Assembly: GCA_963841065.1 (NCBI GenBank)
Contig: CAWJBI010000020.1
Span: forward strand, 62,001 to 126,000
DNA length: 64,000 bases
Direction: 5' to 3'
DNA from: M0108 sp963841065
GTDB taxonomy: Bacteria; Pseudomonadota; Gammaproteobacteria; Chromatiales; Chromatiaceae
The notes beneath the pieces are model-generated. The model made no database searches. It saw only the letters and a program-made list of their open reading frames with translations, and had not been told where the DNA came from. The translations under genes were made by a program, and so were the position numbers. Shown piece by piece: positions 28,291 to 37,288 of the stretch; the first letter of the stretch is position 1; each line of letters starts with the position of its first letter.

Positions 28291-29589
28291 CTTGGGCTCT
28301 CCCGCAGCGGCGTGGACGATGCGGCCGCCGAGCAGGGTCCAGGTCACGCGCCCCGTCATCGGGTCGCCCCGGAAGGGGGTGTTATGGCCCTGACTGCGCC
28401 AGGTCTCGGGGCCGATCCGCCACTGGGCCTCGGGGTCGAAGACGCAGACGTCCGCCGTCTGGCCGCAGGCCAGGTTGCCCAGGGGCAGGCCGAGGATGGC
28501 GGCGGGGCCGCTGGTGAGACGGGCGATAGCCGAGGGCAGATCCAGCACCCCCTGGGCGACCAGGCGCAGCATCAGGGGCAGCAGGGTCTCCAGGGCCGCC
28601 ATGCCGGGGGCGGTGCTGGGGAAGGGCGCCAGCTTGGCGTCGGCCTCGTGGGGCTGGTGATCGGAACAGACGGCGTTGATCAGGCCGGCGCGCACGGCGT
28701 CCCGCAGGGCGTCGCGATCGGCCAGGGTGCGCAGGGGCGGGTGCAGGTGGCACTGGCTGTTGAAGCCCTCCAGATCCGCCTCGGTCAGGATCAGCTGATG
28801 GGCGCTGACGTCGGCGGTGACGGCCAGGCCGCGGCAGTGGGCGTCGGCGATCATTTCCAGGGCGCGGGCGCAGGAGAGGCCGCGCAGGTGGACGCGGGCG
28901 CCGGTCTGCTCGGCGAGGGCCAGGTCGCGGGCCAGGGCCACGGTCTCGGCGGCCTCGGGGATGCCGGGCAGGCCGAGGCGGGTGGCGACGCGCCCCTCGT
29001 GGGCGCAGCCCTGGGCGCGCAATTGGGGGTCCTCCGAGCGCAGGAAGACGGTGAGCCCGAAGGTGGCGGCGTATTCCAGGGCGCGGCGCAGCACCAGGGT
29101 ATTGAGGATGGGGCGGTCGGCCTGGCTCATGACGGCGCAGCCGGCCTGGCGCAGGGCGACCATCTCGCTGAGCTGCTCCCCCGCCAGGCCCTGGGTGAGG
29201 GCGCCGGCGGGGATGACCCGCGCCCAGCCGGCCCGGTCGGCGGTGCGGGTGATGAGCTGGGCCACCGCCGGGGTGTCGATGACGGGCCAGGTGTCCGGGG
29301 GGCAGCAGAGGCTGGTGATGCCCGCCGCCGCCGCCGCCGCCGTCTCGCTGGCGATGGTGCCCTTGTGCTCCTCGCCCGGCTCCCGCAGGCGGGCGCAGAG
29401 GTCGACGAGGCCGGGACAGACGATCTGGCCCCGGGCGTCCAGGACCTGGTCCGGCTGGAAGCCCGCCGGGGCCGCGCCCACCGCCAGCACCCGCCCCTCG
29501 GCCAGGTGCAGGTCCAGGAGGCCATCGATGCCGTTGGCCGGGTCGATGAGACGGCCGTGGCGGATGCTGAGGCGGGAGGTTTCAGTCAT
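28291..29589 (-). CDS. pyrC': Dihydroorotase-like protein PyrC' (probably non-catalytic ATCase subunit)
   Basis: About 433 residues of dihydroorotase fold. The metal-binding HxH of active enzymes (DxHVHLREPG) is replaced: the sequence reads VDLCARLREPGEEHKG at about residue 62, so both histidines are gone. A late DH pair is kept (VCSDHQPHE). Pseudomonas has the same situation: pyrC' overlaps pyrB and encodes an inactive dihydroorotase needed to assemble the dodecameric class A aspartate transcarbamoylase. The start ATG overlaps the pyrB stop (ATGA). No stop is present before the downstream PyrK-like ATG at 28290. A one-base shift would end pyrC' at the TGA of AAGATGAGC, which is probably the true end. 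Confidence 0.85.
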
Positions 29590-30585
29590 GGGCCGTGACC
29601 TGCCGCGCCCTGGTTCTGGGTGCCGAGGCACAGGGCCATGACCGCCATGCGCACGGCGATGCCGTTGCTGACCTGTTCCAGGATCACCGAGCGCGGGCCG
29701 TCGGCGACCTGGGAGTCCATCTCCACCCCGCGATTGATGGGGCCGGGGTGCATGACGATGGCGTCGGGCTTGGCGGTGGCCAGACGCTCCTCGGTCAGGC
29801 CGAAGAGCTGGAAGTATTCGTGCTCGCTCGGCAGCAGGGCGCCCGCGCATCCGCTCCCGCTGCAGGCGCAGCATGATGACCACGTCCACGTCCCGCACCC
29901 CCTCGCGCAGGTCGTGGAAGACCCGGGCGCCGAGGGACTCGGGCGTCGGCGGGGAGCAGGGTGCGCGGGGCGATCACGCGCACCTCGCCGGCGCCCAGGG
30001 TCTTGAGGGCCGCCAGATTGCGAGCGCGCCACCCGCGAGTGCAGGATGTCGCCGACGATGGCCACCCGCAGGGGGGCGAAGTCGCCCTTGTGGCGGCGGA
30101 TGGTGAACATGTCCAGCATGCCCTGGGTGGGGTGGGCGTGGCGGCCGTCGCCGGCGTTGATGACGCTGACCCCGGGGGCGGCGTGCTGGGCGATGAAGTG
30201 GGCGGCGCCGCTCTCGGCGTGGCGCACCACGAACATGTCCACGTGCATGGCCTCCAGGTTGCGCAGGGTGTCGAGCAGGGTCTCGCCCTTGGTGGTGGAG
30301 GAGGCGGCGATGTTGAGGGTGAGCACGTCCGCCGAGAGCCGCTTGGCGGCCAGCTCGAAGGTGGTGCGGGTGCGGGTGCTGGTCTCGAAGAAGAGGTTGG
30401 CCACCGTCTTGCCCCGGCACAGCGGCACCTTCTTCACCGCCTGGCGGGCCACGCCCAGGAAGCCCTCGCTCGGTCGAGGATCTCGGATCAGGAGGGCGCG
30501 GGTCAGGCCCTCGAGGGTCAGGAAGTGCGCAGGTGGCCCTGGGCGTCGAGCTGGCAGGTTGGCTCAGGGCGGGGCCGGCGGTCAT
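29586..30585 (-). CDS. pyrB: Aspartate carbamoyltransferase catalytic chain, several indels
   Basis: About 333 residues, the length of class A ATCase chains. It catalyses carbamoyl phosphate + aspartate to carbamoyl aspartate. Visible motifs are NLFFETSTRTRTTFELAAKRL (carbamoyl-phosphate site, STRT), KGETLLDTLRNLEAM, HPTQGMLDMFT, VAIVGDILHSRVARS and HPGPINRGVE. The frame is broken several times (30480-30560, near 30010, near 29950 and near 29850); fragments in all three frames join into one protein. ATG at 30585 overlaps the pyrR stop (ATGA), and its stop overlaps the pyrC' start. The tight coupling supports one functional gene, with the indels as sequencing errors. Confidence 0.9.
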
Positions 30586-31139
30586 CGGGCGCTGGGCTTC
30601 GCGGGCGCCGGCCCAGGACCAGGGCCAGGGGCGCGGGGCCGGTGAGCTTGACCTGGAGGGCGTCGTCGCGGGCCAGGCGTGCCCTTGAGGTCGAGGCCGG
30701 TGGCGTCGGCGGCGATGGGCAGTTCCCGACCGCCGCGCCGCACCAGCACCGCCAGCAGGACCGAGGCGGGGCGGCCGTAGTCGAAGAGGCTATCCAGGGC
30801 GGCGCGGATGGTGCGCCCGGTCTGGAGGACGTCGTCCACCAGGATCAGATGGCGGTCGTTGACAGCGACCGGCAGGTCCGAGGGCCGCACCTGGGGGTGC
30901 AGGCCCATGCGGCTGAAGTCGTCCCGGTAGTAGGAGATGTCCAGCACGCCCCAGGGGCTCGGCGATGCACGAGGCGACTGGTGCAGGCGCTCGGCGATCC
31001 AGACGCCGCCGGTGTGGATGCCGACCATGAGGGGGTCGAGGATGCCGCGCTGGGTGAGCTTGGCCTGGAGGACGGCGCTCATGCGCGCCAGGGCGGCCTC
31101 GATGTCGGCGGCGGTGGCGACGATCTCAGTGGGCTTCAC
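30582..31139 (-). CDS. pyrR: Bifunctional pyr operon regulator/uracil phosphoribosyltransferase PyrR, with indels
   Basis: About 185 residues. PyrR homologues have the PRTase fold; in Bacillus they bind pyr mRNA, while in Pseudomonas the protein acts on pyr transcription. Seen here: LMVGIHTGGVWIAERL, LDISYYRDDFSRMG and the PRPP loop HLILVDDVLQTGRTIRAAL. Compensating indels occur near 30970 and around 30610-30680, distorting short stretches. The start is probably GTG at 31139, overlapping the end of ruvX by 14 bases, and the stop overlaps the pyrB start. Position upstream of pyrB is as in Pseudomonas. Confidence 0.85.
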   Translation of the reverse strand: MKPTEIVATAADIEAALARMSAVLQAKLTQRGILDPLMVGIHTGGVWIAERLHQSPRASPSPWGVLDISYYRDDFSRMGLHPQVRPSDLPVAVNDRHLILVDDVLQTGRTIRAALDSLFDYGRPASVLLAVLVRRGGRELPIAADATGLDLKGTPGPRRRPPGQAHRPRAPGPGPGPAPAKPSAR

Positions 31140-31533
31140 ACAGCCAGGTCTCCAGCAGCAGTTTCGCGGCCATGGCGTCCACCACCTCGCGGGAGGTGGC
31201 CTTGCGCCCCAGGATGTGGCGCGCCTCCAGGGTGGTGAGACGTTCGTCCACCAGGTACACCGGCAGGCCAAAACGCCCCTCGATCTGGCGGGCGAAGCGC
31301 CGGGCCAGGGGGGCGATCTCGGTCTCGGTGTCATCCATGTTGAAGGGCAGGCCCACCACGGCGGCGTCGGGCTGCCATTCGCGCATCAGGGCCTCGATGC
31401 GCGGCCAGTCGGGCCGCTCGTCGCGGCAGCGCAGGGTGGTGAGGGGGGCGGCGGTGGCGGTTACCTGCTGGCCCACGGCCACGCCGATCTTGCGGGGGCC
31501 GTAATCAAAGCCAAGGAGGGTGCCGGTGCCCAT
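31126..31533 (-). CDS. ruvX: Holliday junction resolvase-like protein YqgF/RuvX
   Basis: 135 residues, the normal length. RNase H-like fold with FDYGPRKIGVAVG (first acidic residue), VVGLPFNMDD and LVDERLTTLEAR, ending VVDAMAAKLLLETWL. YqgF is implicated in 16S rRNA 5' processing and anti-termination in E. coli and was first proposed as a resolvase. It sits between algH and pyrR, overlapping pyrR, in the order common in Pseudomonas. Confidence 0.95.
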   Translation of the reverse strand: MGTGTLLGFDYGPRKIGVAVGQQVTATAAPLTTLRCRDERPDWPRIEALMREWQPDAAVVGLPFNMDDTETEIAPLARRFARQIEGRFGLPVYLVDERLTTLEARHILGRKATSREVVDAMAAKLLLETWLCEAH

Positions 31534-32103
31534 TCAGGCGTGCCCCACCTCGGCACTCATCAGGTTCAGGTCCACCCCCAGCAGGGCCGCCGCCGCCTGC
31601 CAGCGCCGCCCGGCGGGGACCCGGAACAGGATGTCGCCGTCCGCCGGACCGCTCAGCCAGGCGTTGGTGCCCATCTCCTGCTCCAGTTGGCCGCCGCCCC
31701 AGCCGGCATAGCCCAGGGCGATGAGGCGCGAGGCCGGGCCCCGGCCGGCGGCGATGGCCTCCAGCACGTCCCGGGAGGTGGTCACGCAGATGTTGGGGGC
31801 AATGTTCAGGGTGGCGTCGTAGGTCTCGCCCTCGCTGTGCAGGACGAAGCCGCGATCCGTCTGCACCGGACCGCCCAGGTAGATGGGGTTGTCGCGCACC
31901 CCCGGGTCCAGGACCTCGATGTCCAGTTGTTCCAGGATCTCGCCGAGGCGGATCTCCAGGGGACGGTTGATGACGATGCCCATGGCGCCCTGGTCGGTGT
32001 GCTCGCACATATAGGTCACGGTCCGCGAGAAATTCGGATCCCGCAGGCCCGGCATGGCGATCAGGAAGTGGTTAGCGAGGGTCGAGGAGTATGGCATGGG
32101 CAT
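31534..32103 (-). CDS. algH: YqgE/AlgH family protein (UPF0301)
   Basis: 189 residues. The family pattern is clear: LANHFLIAMPGLRDPNFSRTV, GAMGIVINRPLEIRLGEIL, NPIYLGGPVQTDRGFVLH and YAGWGGGQLEQEMGTNAWL. Function is unsettled; AlgH was named from alginate regulation in Pseudomonas and has a kinase-like pocket. First gene of the pyr operon: its stop abuts the ruvX start. The ATG at 32103 or at 32097 may be used. Confidence 0.94.
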   Translation of the reverse strand: MPMPYSSTLANHFLIAMPGLRDPNFSRTVTYMCEHTDQGAMGIVINRPLEIRLGEILEQLDIEVLDPGVRDNPIYLGGPVQTDRGFVLHSEGETYDATLNIAPNICVTTSRDVLEAIAAGRGPASRLIALGYAGWGGGQLEQEMGTNAWLSGPADGDILFRVPAGRRWQAAAALLGVDLNLMSAEVGHA

Positions 32104-32565
32104 AGTATCCGGCCCTCACCCCCCCGAGGCAAGAAGATTGCCGGGGGATGGCTGGCCACCTTAGCGGCCACATGACCTGGAGGGTCGGGTCAGGCGTTAA
32201 CGGCGGCATCCTGCCTCGGCCGATCCCCCCACGGGCATGCTGGTTTCGCCACGGAACCTCCCCGACCACCTCCACTAAGCTTGTTCCCGATCCAGATTAT
32301 TCATTTGACACCCTCCTCCGCCGCCGCCTACATCTCCTGCAACATCTTGTTTTATATGTATTATTATCAAAACCCAGCAACTATCGACATATCGAGGCAA
32401 ATTTGCCTGGATATTCATATTTTGGTGCTATCAGGGCGGATTTGCCTGAAAATGGGGCGTTACGGATGTCATTCCTCATGCCCCTAACAGTTTGCCGCAT
32501 CGAGCGGCCCTGAAGACCCGTCCCTGAACCAACCTTGTTGGTCATCCTTAAGAAGGCATTGAGCC
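32104..32565. other. 462-base intergenic region between divergent genes
   Basis: No gene is recognised. The part 32330-32450 is AT-rich for this genome and holds two copies of ATTTGCCTG (near 32400 and 32440). It should contain the algH operon promoter on the minus strand and the promoter of the Acg-like gene on the plus strand; I cannot assign either confidently. Confidence 0.4.
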
Positions 32566-33672
32566 GTGGTCACGCGTAGAGAATTTTCCCTGTCCGCCCT
32601 CGCCTCCATTGCTGGACTTGCGACCTTATCATCCTGCTCATCTGGAACAGGCGCCTTGAATTACGAAGCGGCCGTGCAAGATACCTGGCGCCACGGCAAG
32701 GGCGAGTCCGGCGGCAAGTCCGCACTCCTGGGCGAACTGGTGCGCTACGCGACTTTGGCGCCGTCGAGTCACAATACGCAATGCTGGAAATTTCGCGTCG
32801 AAGAGGCCGCTATCTCGATATTGCCCGACCTTGCCCGCAGATGCCCCGTGGTCGATCCGGATGACCACCACCTCTTCGTCTCGCTGGGCTGCTCCGCCGA
32901 AAACCTGATGCAAGCGGCATTGGCCCATGGCCTGATGGGACATGCCCGCTTCGATGCCGCCGGGGGTAACGCCCTACGCATATCACTGGAATCGACGCGC
33001 GCGGTCACTTCCAACCTTTTTCAGGCAATACCCGAACGTCAAACCACCCGTGGCGAATACGACGGAAAACCCCTCTCCCGGCAGGAACTCGAACTGCTTG
33101 AGAAGGCTGGCACCGGCAGCGGCGTTCGCTTAATCCTCCTCACCGAGCGAGCGGCCATGGAGAAAGTTCTGGAGTATGTCGTTCAGGGCAATACCACCCA
33201 GATGAATGATCGCGCTTTCGTCGAGGAACTGAAAAGGTGGATTCGTTTCAGCGGTGACGAGGCCGTTCGGACACGGGATGGCCTCTACGCGGCATCGTCG
33301 GGCAATCCTTCCTTGCCCCCATGGCTAGGCAGCCGGCTATTTGACTTGTTCTTCACGCCAAGGAAGGAGAACGACAAATACGCGAAACAGGTGCGAAGTT
33401 CCTCGGGAATCGCGATCTTCATCGCTGATGACGCCAGCCCTGCCCAGTGGGTCGAAGTTGGGCGCAGCTACGAGCGTTTTGCCCTCCAGTCTGCGGCATT
33501 GGGGATTCGCAACGCCTTTCTTAACCAGCCCGTGGAGGTGCCGACATTGCGGCCGCAATTTGCGTCTTTCCTGGGCATTGGCGAGCGCAGACCTGATCTG
33601 ATTGTTCGCTTCGGTCGCGGCCCGAAACTGCCTGCCTCCCTGCGGCGCCCGGTGCAGGCCGTGTTGGTTTGA
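32566..33672 (+). CDS. Acg-like nitroreductase-fold protein, Tat lipoprotein
   Basis: 368 residues. The N-terminus has a twin-arginine motif (TRREFSLSAL) and a lipobox-like LATLSSCSS with Cys24, suggesting Tat export and lipidation. The body resembles the Acg/Rv2032 branch of the FMN nitroreductase superfamily: YATLAPSSHNTQCWKF near residue 66 (the FMN-contact segment), ERQTTRGEYDG and ALGIRNAFLNQPVE near the C-terminus. Acg proteins often bind FMN in a covered site without classic nitroreductase activity. Start GTG with AAGAAGG upstream. The next gene is only 4 bases away and is membrane-bound, so they may work together. Confidence 0.8.
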   Translation: MVTRREFSLSALASIAGLATLSSCSSGTGALNYEAAVQDTWRHGKGESGGKSALLGELVRYATLAPSSHNTQCWKFRVEEAAISILPDLARRCPVVDPDDHHLFVSLGCSAENLMQAALAHGLMGHARFDAAGGNALRISLESTRAVTSNLFQAIPERQTTRGEYDGKPLSRQELELLEKAGTGSGVRLILLTERAAMEKVLEYVVQGNTTQMNDRAFVEELKRWIRFSGDEAVRTRDGLYAASSGNPSLPPWLGSRLFDLFFTPRKENDKYAKQVRSSSGIAIFIADDASPAQWVEVGRSYERFALQSAALGIRNAFLNQPVEVPTLRPQFASFLGIGERRPDLIVRFGRGPKLPASLRRPVQAVLV

Positions 33673-33676
33673 CTCG

Positions 33677-34126
33677 ATGACAAGCCTCGCTACCAGTCAT
33701 CAGATGAGCACGTTACGCTTACGCACCCTCAAAGCCGGTATTGCCTACTTCTCCTTGGCGTTTGGCGCGGGCTTCATCATGGGCGCGATACGCGTGCCTT
33801 TCCTGGTGCCACGCCTCGGCGAACGCCTGGCGGAACTCATCGAAATGCCGTTCATGTTCGTCGTCATCTTCTTGGCGGCCCGCTTCATCACGCAACGATT
33901 CGCCTTGCCGGCTACCGCCTGGGTTCGTCTGAGCACCGGTTTTATTGCCTTGGCTTTGCTGCTTGCGGCCGAACTCTTGCTCGCCGTGGCCCTCCAGGAT
34001 CGGTCTCTTGGCGAATATATCAGTAGCCGGGACCCCATCTCCGGAACCGTCTATCTGGTAATGCTCGCCCTGTTTGCGGCAATGCCCCTTGTTATCACGC
34101 GATTACGATTGGGTCACAACCGCTAG
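33677..34126 (+). CDS. Four-helix integral membrane protein
   Basis: About 149 residues from the ATG at 33677; ATG at 33704 is an alternative. Four hydrophobic helices are visible: YFSLAFGAGFIMGAI, LIEMPFMFVVIFLAARFI, LSTGFIALALLLAAELLLAVAL and GTVYLVMLALFAAMPLVI. The N-terminal MGAIRVPFLVPRLGERLAEL resembles a widespread family of small proteobacterial membrane proteins of unknown function. It starts 4 bases after the Acg-like lipoprotein gene, so the two are co-transcribed. Confidence 0.75.
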   Translation: MTSLATSHQMSTLRLRTLKAGIAYFSLAFGAGFIMGAIRVPFLVPRLGERLAELIEMPFMFVVIFLAARFITQRFALPATAWVRLSTGFIALALLLAAELLLAVALQDRSLGEYISSRDPISGTVYLVMLALFAAMPLVITRLRLGHNR

Positions 34127-34144
34127 GTGAATGCCGAGCCCGGA

Positions 34145-34180
34145 TTTGGCTTTGTTTCGTAATTTGGCTTCGTTTCGTAG
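34145..34180. repeat. Two tandem 18-bp units
   Basis: TTTGGCTTTGTTTCGTAA followed by TTTGGCTTCGTTTCGTAG, two differences, then a partial third unit TTGGC. Lies just after the membrane protein gene in otherwise gene-free DNA. Confidence 0.8.
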
Positions 34181-34382
34181 TTGGCTACCCAGCAGTCCAG
34201 CAGCACCTTCACCCCCAGGATTCCTCGCGTCCAGGGTGTCGGTGTTGGCGCGACGGGTCGGCCGATGACAAGGCAACTGGAGGTGGAGTAGCGGTGGCTC
34301 AGTCAAGCAGTCCGGACGCGACGGGTCCGTGCCTTCGTGGCCCACCGCTCCGGCTGGCGCGCTCCAGCCAGACCAGGCGGCT

Positions 34383-34573
34383 TCATCGGCCGCCTGCAAA
34401 CCCGCGGCGATCGTATCGGGGCCTAAATCCTGCCCATCCGGCCAGCCCACGCCCGCGAAGAACGGGCGAACCTGACCAAGCCTGTACCAACTTCAGCTTG
34501 TTGCGCGGTAAATCGCCCTCAAGGTGCGGCATACATGGGCGCAGCCGCCGGAGCTCCTGCTCCAGCCGGCGGG
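34383..34573 (-). pseudogene. Possible remnant of a DUF4160/DUF2442 gene pair
   Basis: On the minus strand HLEGDLPRNKLKLVQAW resembles the conserved end of DUF4160 proteins. Downstream in another frame GVGWPDGQDLGPDTIAAGL resembles the HWPD...D...GLL end of DUF2442 proteins, which usually follow DUF4160 genes. No intact frame remains. The rest of 34127-34573 shows nothing else. Assignment rests on short motifs. Confidence 0.35.
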
Positions 34574-34933
34574 TCAGGAGGGTTTCTTGCGCTTTTGGCC
34601 GGCCTTGTCCAGCTCCGCCAGATAGTCCTGCCACAGGCCTTCCTGATTCTGGCCGAGGCGGTAGAGGTAGTCCCAGGAATAGATGCCGGTATTGTGGCCA
34701 TCGTCAAAGTGGAGGCAGATGGCATAGTTGCCGACGGGCTCGATGCGATCGATGTTGACGTCTTCCTTGCCGAGCTGCAGCACCCGCTGGCCAGGCCCGT
34801 GGCCCTGGACCTCGGCGGAGGGCGAATAGACGCGCAGAAACTCGCAGGGCAGGGTGAAGTGGGAGCCGTCGTCGTAGGTCAGCTCGATGACCTTCGACTG
34901 GCGATGGAAATTGATCTCGGTAGGGGTGGACAT
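34574..34933 (-). CDS. DUF971 domain protein
   Basis: 119 residues: PTEINFHRQSKVIELTYDDG, LPCEFLRVYSPSAEVQGHG, VNIDRIEPVGNYAICLHFDDGHNTGIYSWDYL and a Lys-rich tail. DUF971 is also the N-terminal domain of gamma-butyrobetaine hydroxylases and occurs alone or in Mrp-type proteins; the stand-alone form is frequently next to hslVU in gammaproteobacteria, as here. Role unknown. It follows hslU at 61 bases. Confidence 0.88.
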   Translation of the reverse strand: MSTPTEINFHRQSKVIELTYDDGSHFTLPCEFLRVYSPSAEVQGHGPGQRVLQLGKEDVNIDRIEPVGNYAICLHFDDGHNTGIYSWDYLYRLGQNQEGLWQDYLAELDKAGQKRKKPS

Positions 34934-34994
34934 GAAGGGCTCCGCGCCGGCCGCCGCGCGGCCGGGGTGTCGTCGTCATAAAAAAGGCTGGCCA

Positions 34995-36329
34995 TCAGAG
35001 GATGTAGCGCGACAGGTCCTCGTTGGCGGCCAGTTCGGAGAGGTTGCGATCCACGTAGGCGGCGTCGATGGCCACCGTCACCCGGTCCATCTCCGCGGCA
35101 TTGAAGGAGACATCCTCCAACAGCCGCTCCAGCACCGTGTGCAGGCGGCGGGCGCCAATGTTCTCCGTGCGCTCGTTGACCTGCCAGGCGACCTCGGCGA
35201 TGCGCCGGATGCCTTCTGGCGTGAACTCCAGGTTAACGCCCTCGGTCGCCAGCAGGGCCTTGTACTGCTCGGTGAGGGAGTCGTCCGGCTCCGTCAAGAT
35301 GCGGACGAAGTCCTCGGTGGTCAAGGCCTTGAGCTCCACGCGAATGGGCAGGCGGCCCTGGAGCTCCGGGATCAGGTCCGAGGGCTTGGACAGATGAAAG
35401 GCGCCGGAGGCGATAAAGAGGATGTGATCCGTGCGCACCATGCCGTGCTTGGTGGAGACGGCGCAGCCCTCGACCAGGGGCAGCAGGTCCCGCTGCACGC
35501 CCTCGCGGGAGACATCGGCCCCGCTGCTGTGGTCGGCGCGGCGGCAGACCTTGTCGATCTCGTCGAGGAAGACGATGCCGTGCTGCTCCACCCCCTCCAG
35601 GGCCCGCAGCTTGAGTTCCTCCTCGTTGACGCGCTTGGCCGCCTCCTCGTCACGCAGCAGCTTCATGGCGTCGCCCACCTTGAGCTTGCGGCGCTTGGTG
35701 CGGTCCCGGCCCAGATTCTGGAAGATGCCCTGGAGCTGGCTGGTCATCTCCTCCATGCCCGGCGGGGCCATGATCTCCACCCCGATCGGGGCGGCGCTGA
35801 CCTGGATCTCCACCTCGCGTTCGTCCAGGTCGCCCTGGCGCAGCTTGTCGCGAAACTTCTCCCGGGTGGCGTTGGAGGCGCCGACGCCGCGGCTGTCTTC
35901 CTCGAAATTGGCGGGGGGCGGCAGCAGGGCGTCCAGCAGCCGCTCCTCCGCCGCGGCCTCGGCCTGATCGCGCAGCCCCTCCATGGCCCGTTCCCGCGCC
36001 ATCTTGACGGCGGTGTCCGCCAGGTCGCGGACGATGGACTCGACGTCGCGCCCCACATAGCCGACCTCGGTGAACTTGGTCGCCTCCACCTTGATGAAGG
36101 GGGCATCGGCGAGCCGCGCCAGGCGCCGGGCGATCTCGGTCTTGCCGACGCCGGTGGGGCCGATCATGAGGATATTCTTGGGCGTGATCTCCGAGCGCAT
36201 GGGCTCGGCGATCTGGGCGCGGCGCCAGCGGTTGCGCAAGGCCACGGCCACGGCCCGCTTGGCCTCGTCCTGGCCGACGATGTGCTTGTTGAGCTCCGCG
36301 ACGATGCGTTGGGGGGTGATGTCCGACAT
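34995..36329 (-). CDS. hslU: ATP-dependent protease ATPase subunit HslU
   Basis: 444 residues, family length. AAA+ unfoldase: the N-terminal ITPQRIVAELNKHIVGQDEAK, Walker A GPTGVGKTEIARRLA, the I domain (about 110-240, MAPPGMEEMTSQLQG), Walker B GIVFLDEIDK, sensor-2 region and C-terminal LSRYIL that docks into HslV. Forms the HslVU protease with the upstream gene; the intergenic gap is 139 bases. Heat-shock control is usual but I did not identify a sigma-32 promoter. Confidence 0.97.
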   Translation of the reverse strand: MSDITPQRIVAELNKHIVGQDEAKRAVAVALRNRWRRAQIAEPMRSEITPKNILMIGPTGVGKTEIARRLARLADAPFIKVEATKFTEVGYVGRDVESIVRDLADTAVKMARERAMEGLRDQAEAAAEERLLDALLPPPANFEEDSRGVGASNATREKFRDKLRQGDLDEREVEIQVSAAPIGVEIMAPPGMEEMTSQLQGIFQNLGRDRTKRRKLKVGDAMKLLRDEEAAKRVNEEELKLRALEGVEQHGIVFLDEIDKVCRRADHSSGADVSREGVQRDLLPLVEGCAVSTKHGMVRTDHILFIASGAFHLSKPSDLIPELQGRLPIRVELKALTTEDFVRILTEPDDSLTEQYKALLATEGVNLEFTPEGIRRIAEVAWQVNERTENIGARRLHTVLERLLEDVSFNAAEMDRVTVAIDAAYVDRNLSELAANEDLSRYIL

Positions 36330-36468
36330 GGGGAAATCTTCCTGGTGAAGGTTCGGGGCCCCGAGGAGGCCGCCGCGTGGGATGCAACTGAGGCCATTTG
36401 CGGGCCGGGGCGGCCTTCCGCAAGGCCAGGTCCCGGCGACGGGCCGCCGGTCGGGCCGGCGCGGCCTT

Positions 36469-37011
36469 TCAGACCGGGCCCAGCTCCTCGATGGTCAACT
36501 GGTGATTGGTATAGACGCAGATGTCGGCGGCGATGTGCAGCGAACGCTCGACGATCTCCCGCGCCGACAACTCGGTCGCCTCCAGCAGGGCCCGCGCCGC
36601 CGCCTGGGCAAAGGAGCCGCCGGAGCCGATGGCCATCAGCCCCTGCTCCGGCTCCAGCACATCGCCGGTGCCGGTGATGATGAGGGAGGCGGTCTGATCG
36701 GCGACCAGCAGCATGGCCTCCAGACGGCGCAACATGCGGTCCATGCGCCAATCCTTCGCCAGCTCGACGGCGGACCGGGTCAGATGGCCCTGGTGCTTCT
36801 CCAGTTTGCCCTCGAAGCGCTCGAAGAGGGTAAAGGCATCCGCCGTGGCCCCGGCGAAACCCGCCAGCACCCGCTCCTTGTACAGCCGCCGCACCTTGCG
36901 GGCGTTGCCCTTCACAACCGTCGAGCCCAGCGTTACCTGGCCATCGCCACCTATGACCACCTGGCCGCCCCGCCGCACCGACAGGATGGTGGTGCCGTGA
37001 AATGTCTCCAT
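36469..37011 (-). CDS. hslV: ATP-dependent protease peptidase subunit HslV
   Basis: 180 residues. N-terminal-nucleophile hydrolase: METFHGTTILSVRR carries a short propeptide before the catalytic Thr, as in many gammaproteobacterial HslVs. Also seen: VVIGGDGQVTLG, GFAGATADAFTLFERFE and GSGGSFAQAAARAL. The peptidase dodecamer is opened by HslU, encoded just downstream. Confidence 0.97.
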   Translation of the reverse strand: METFHGTTILSVRRGGQVVIGGDGQVTLGSTVVKGNARKVRRLYKERVLAGFAGATADAFTLFERFEGKLEKHQGHLTRSAVELAKDWRMDRMLRRLEAMLLVADQTASLIITGTGDVLEPEQGLMAIGSGGSFAQAAARALLEATELSAREIVERSLHIAADICVYTNHQLTIEELGPV

Positions 37012-37288
37012 CGAGGTTGCTCCCGCGCGAATCGAATGGGCGCCATTCTACGCGAGGGACGGGGCAGGATCAGCAAAGCGATGAGCCGCTGATTTACCGG
37101 CAAACCGCCCCCATGATCCCCTCCATCCCTCCCGAAGTTACCTCAACCCCATCCATATCTGGTGCGGAGCATCGATCGCCGCCGCGCAACGTCGCAGGTG
37201 AGCGGCGGGCGGCGAAGGCCGAAGGTCGGAGCGAACTTGCTAGCGCAGCTTGCACGCCGTCCGTTCGGCCCTAGTGTTCGGCGTCTTT

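Noticed and set aside
27412..29898. Single 828-residue multifunctional pyrimidine enzyme
   Set aside because: The first 100 or so residues are pyrB in a shifted frame, and an RBS plus ATG separates the PyrK-like part; indel artefacts explain the long frame.
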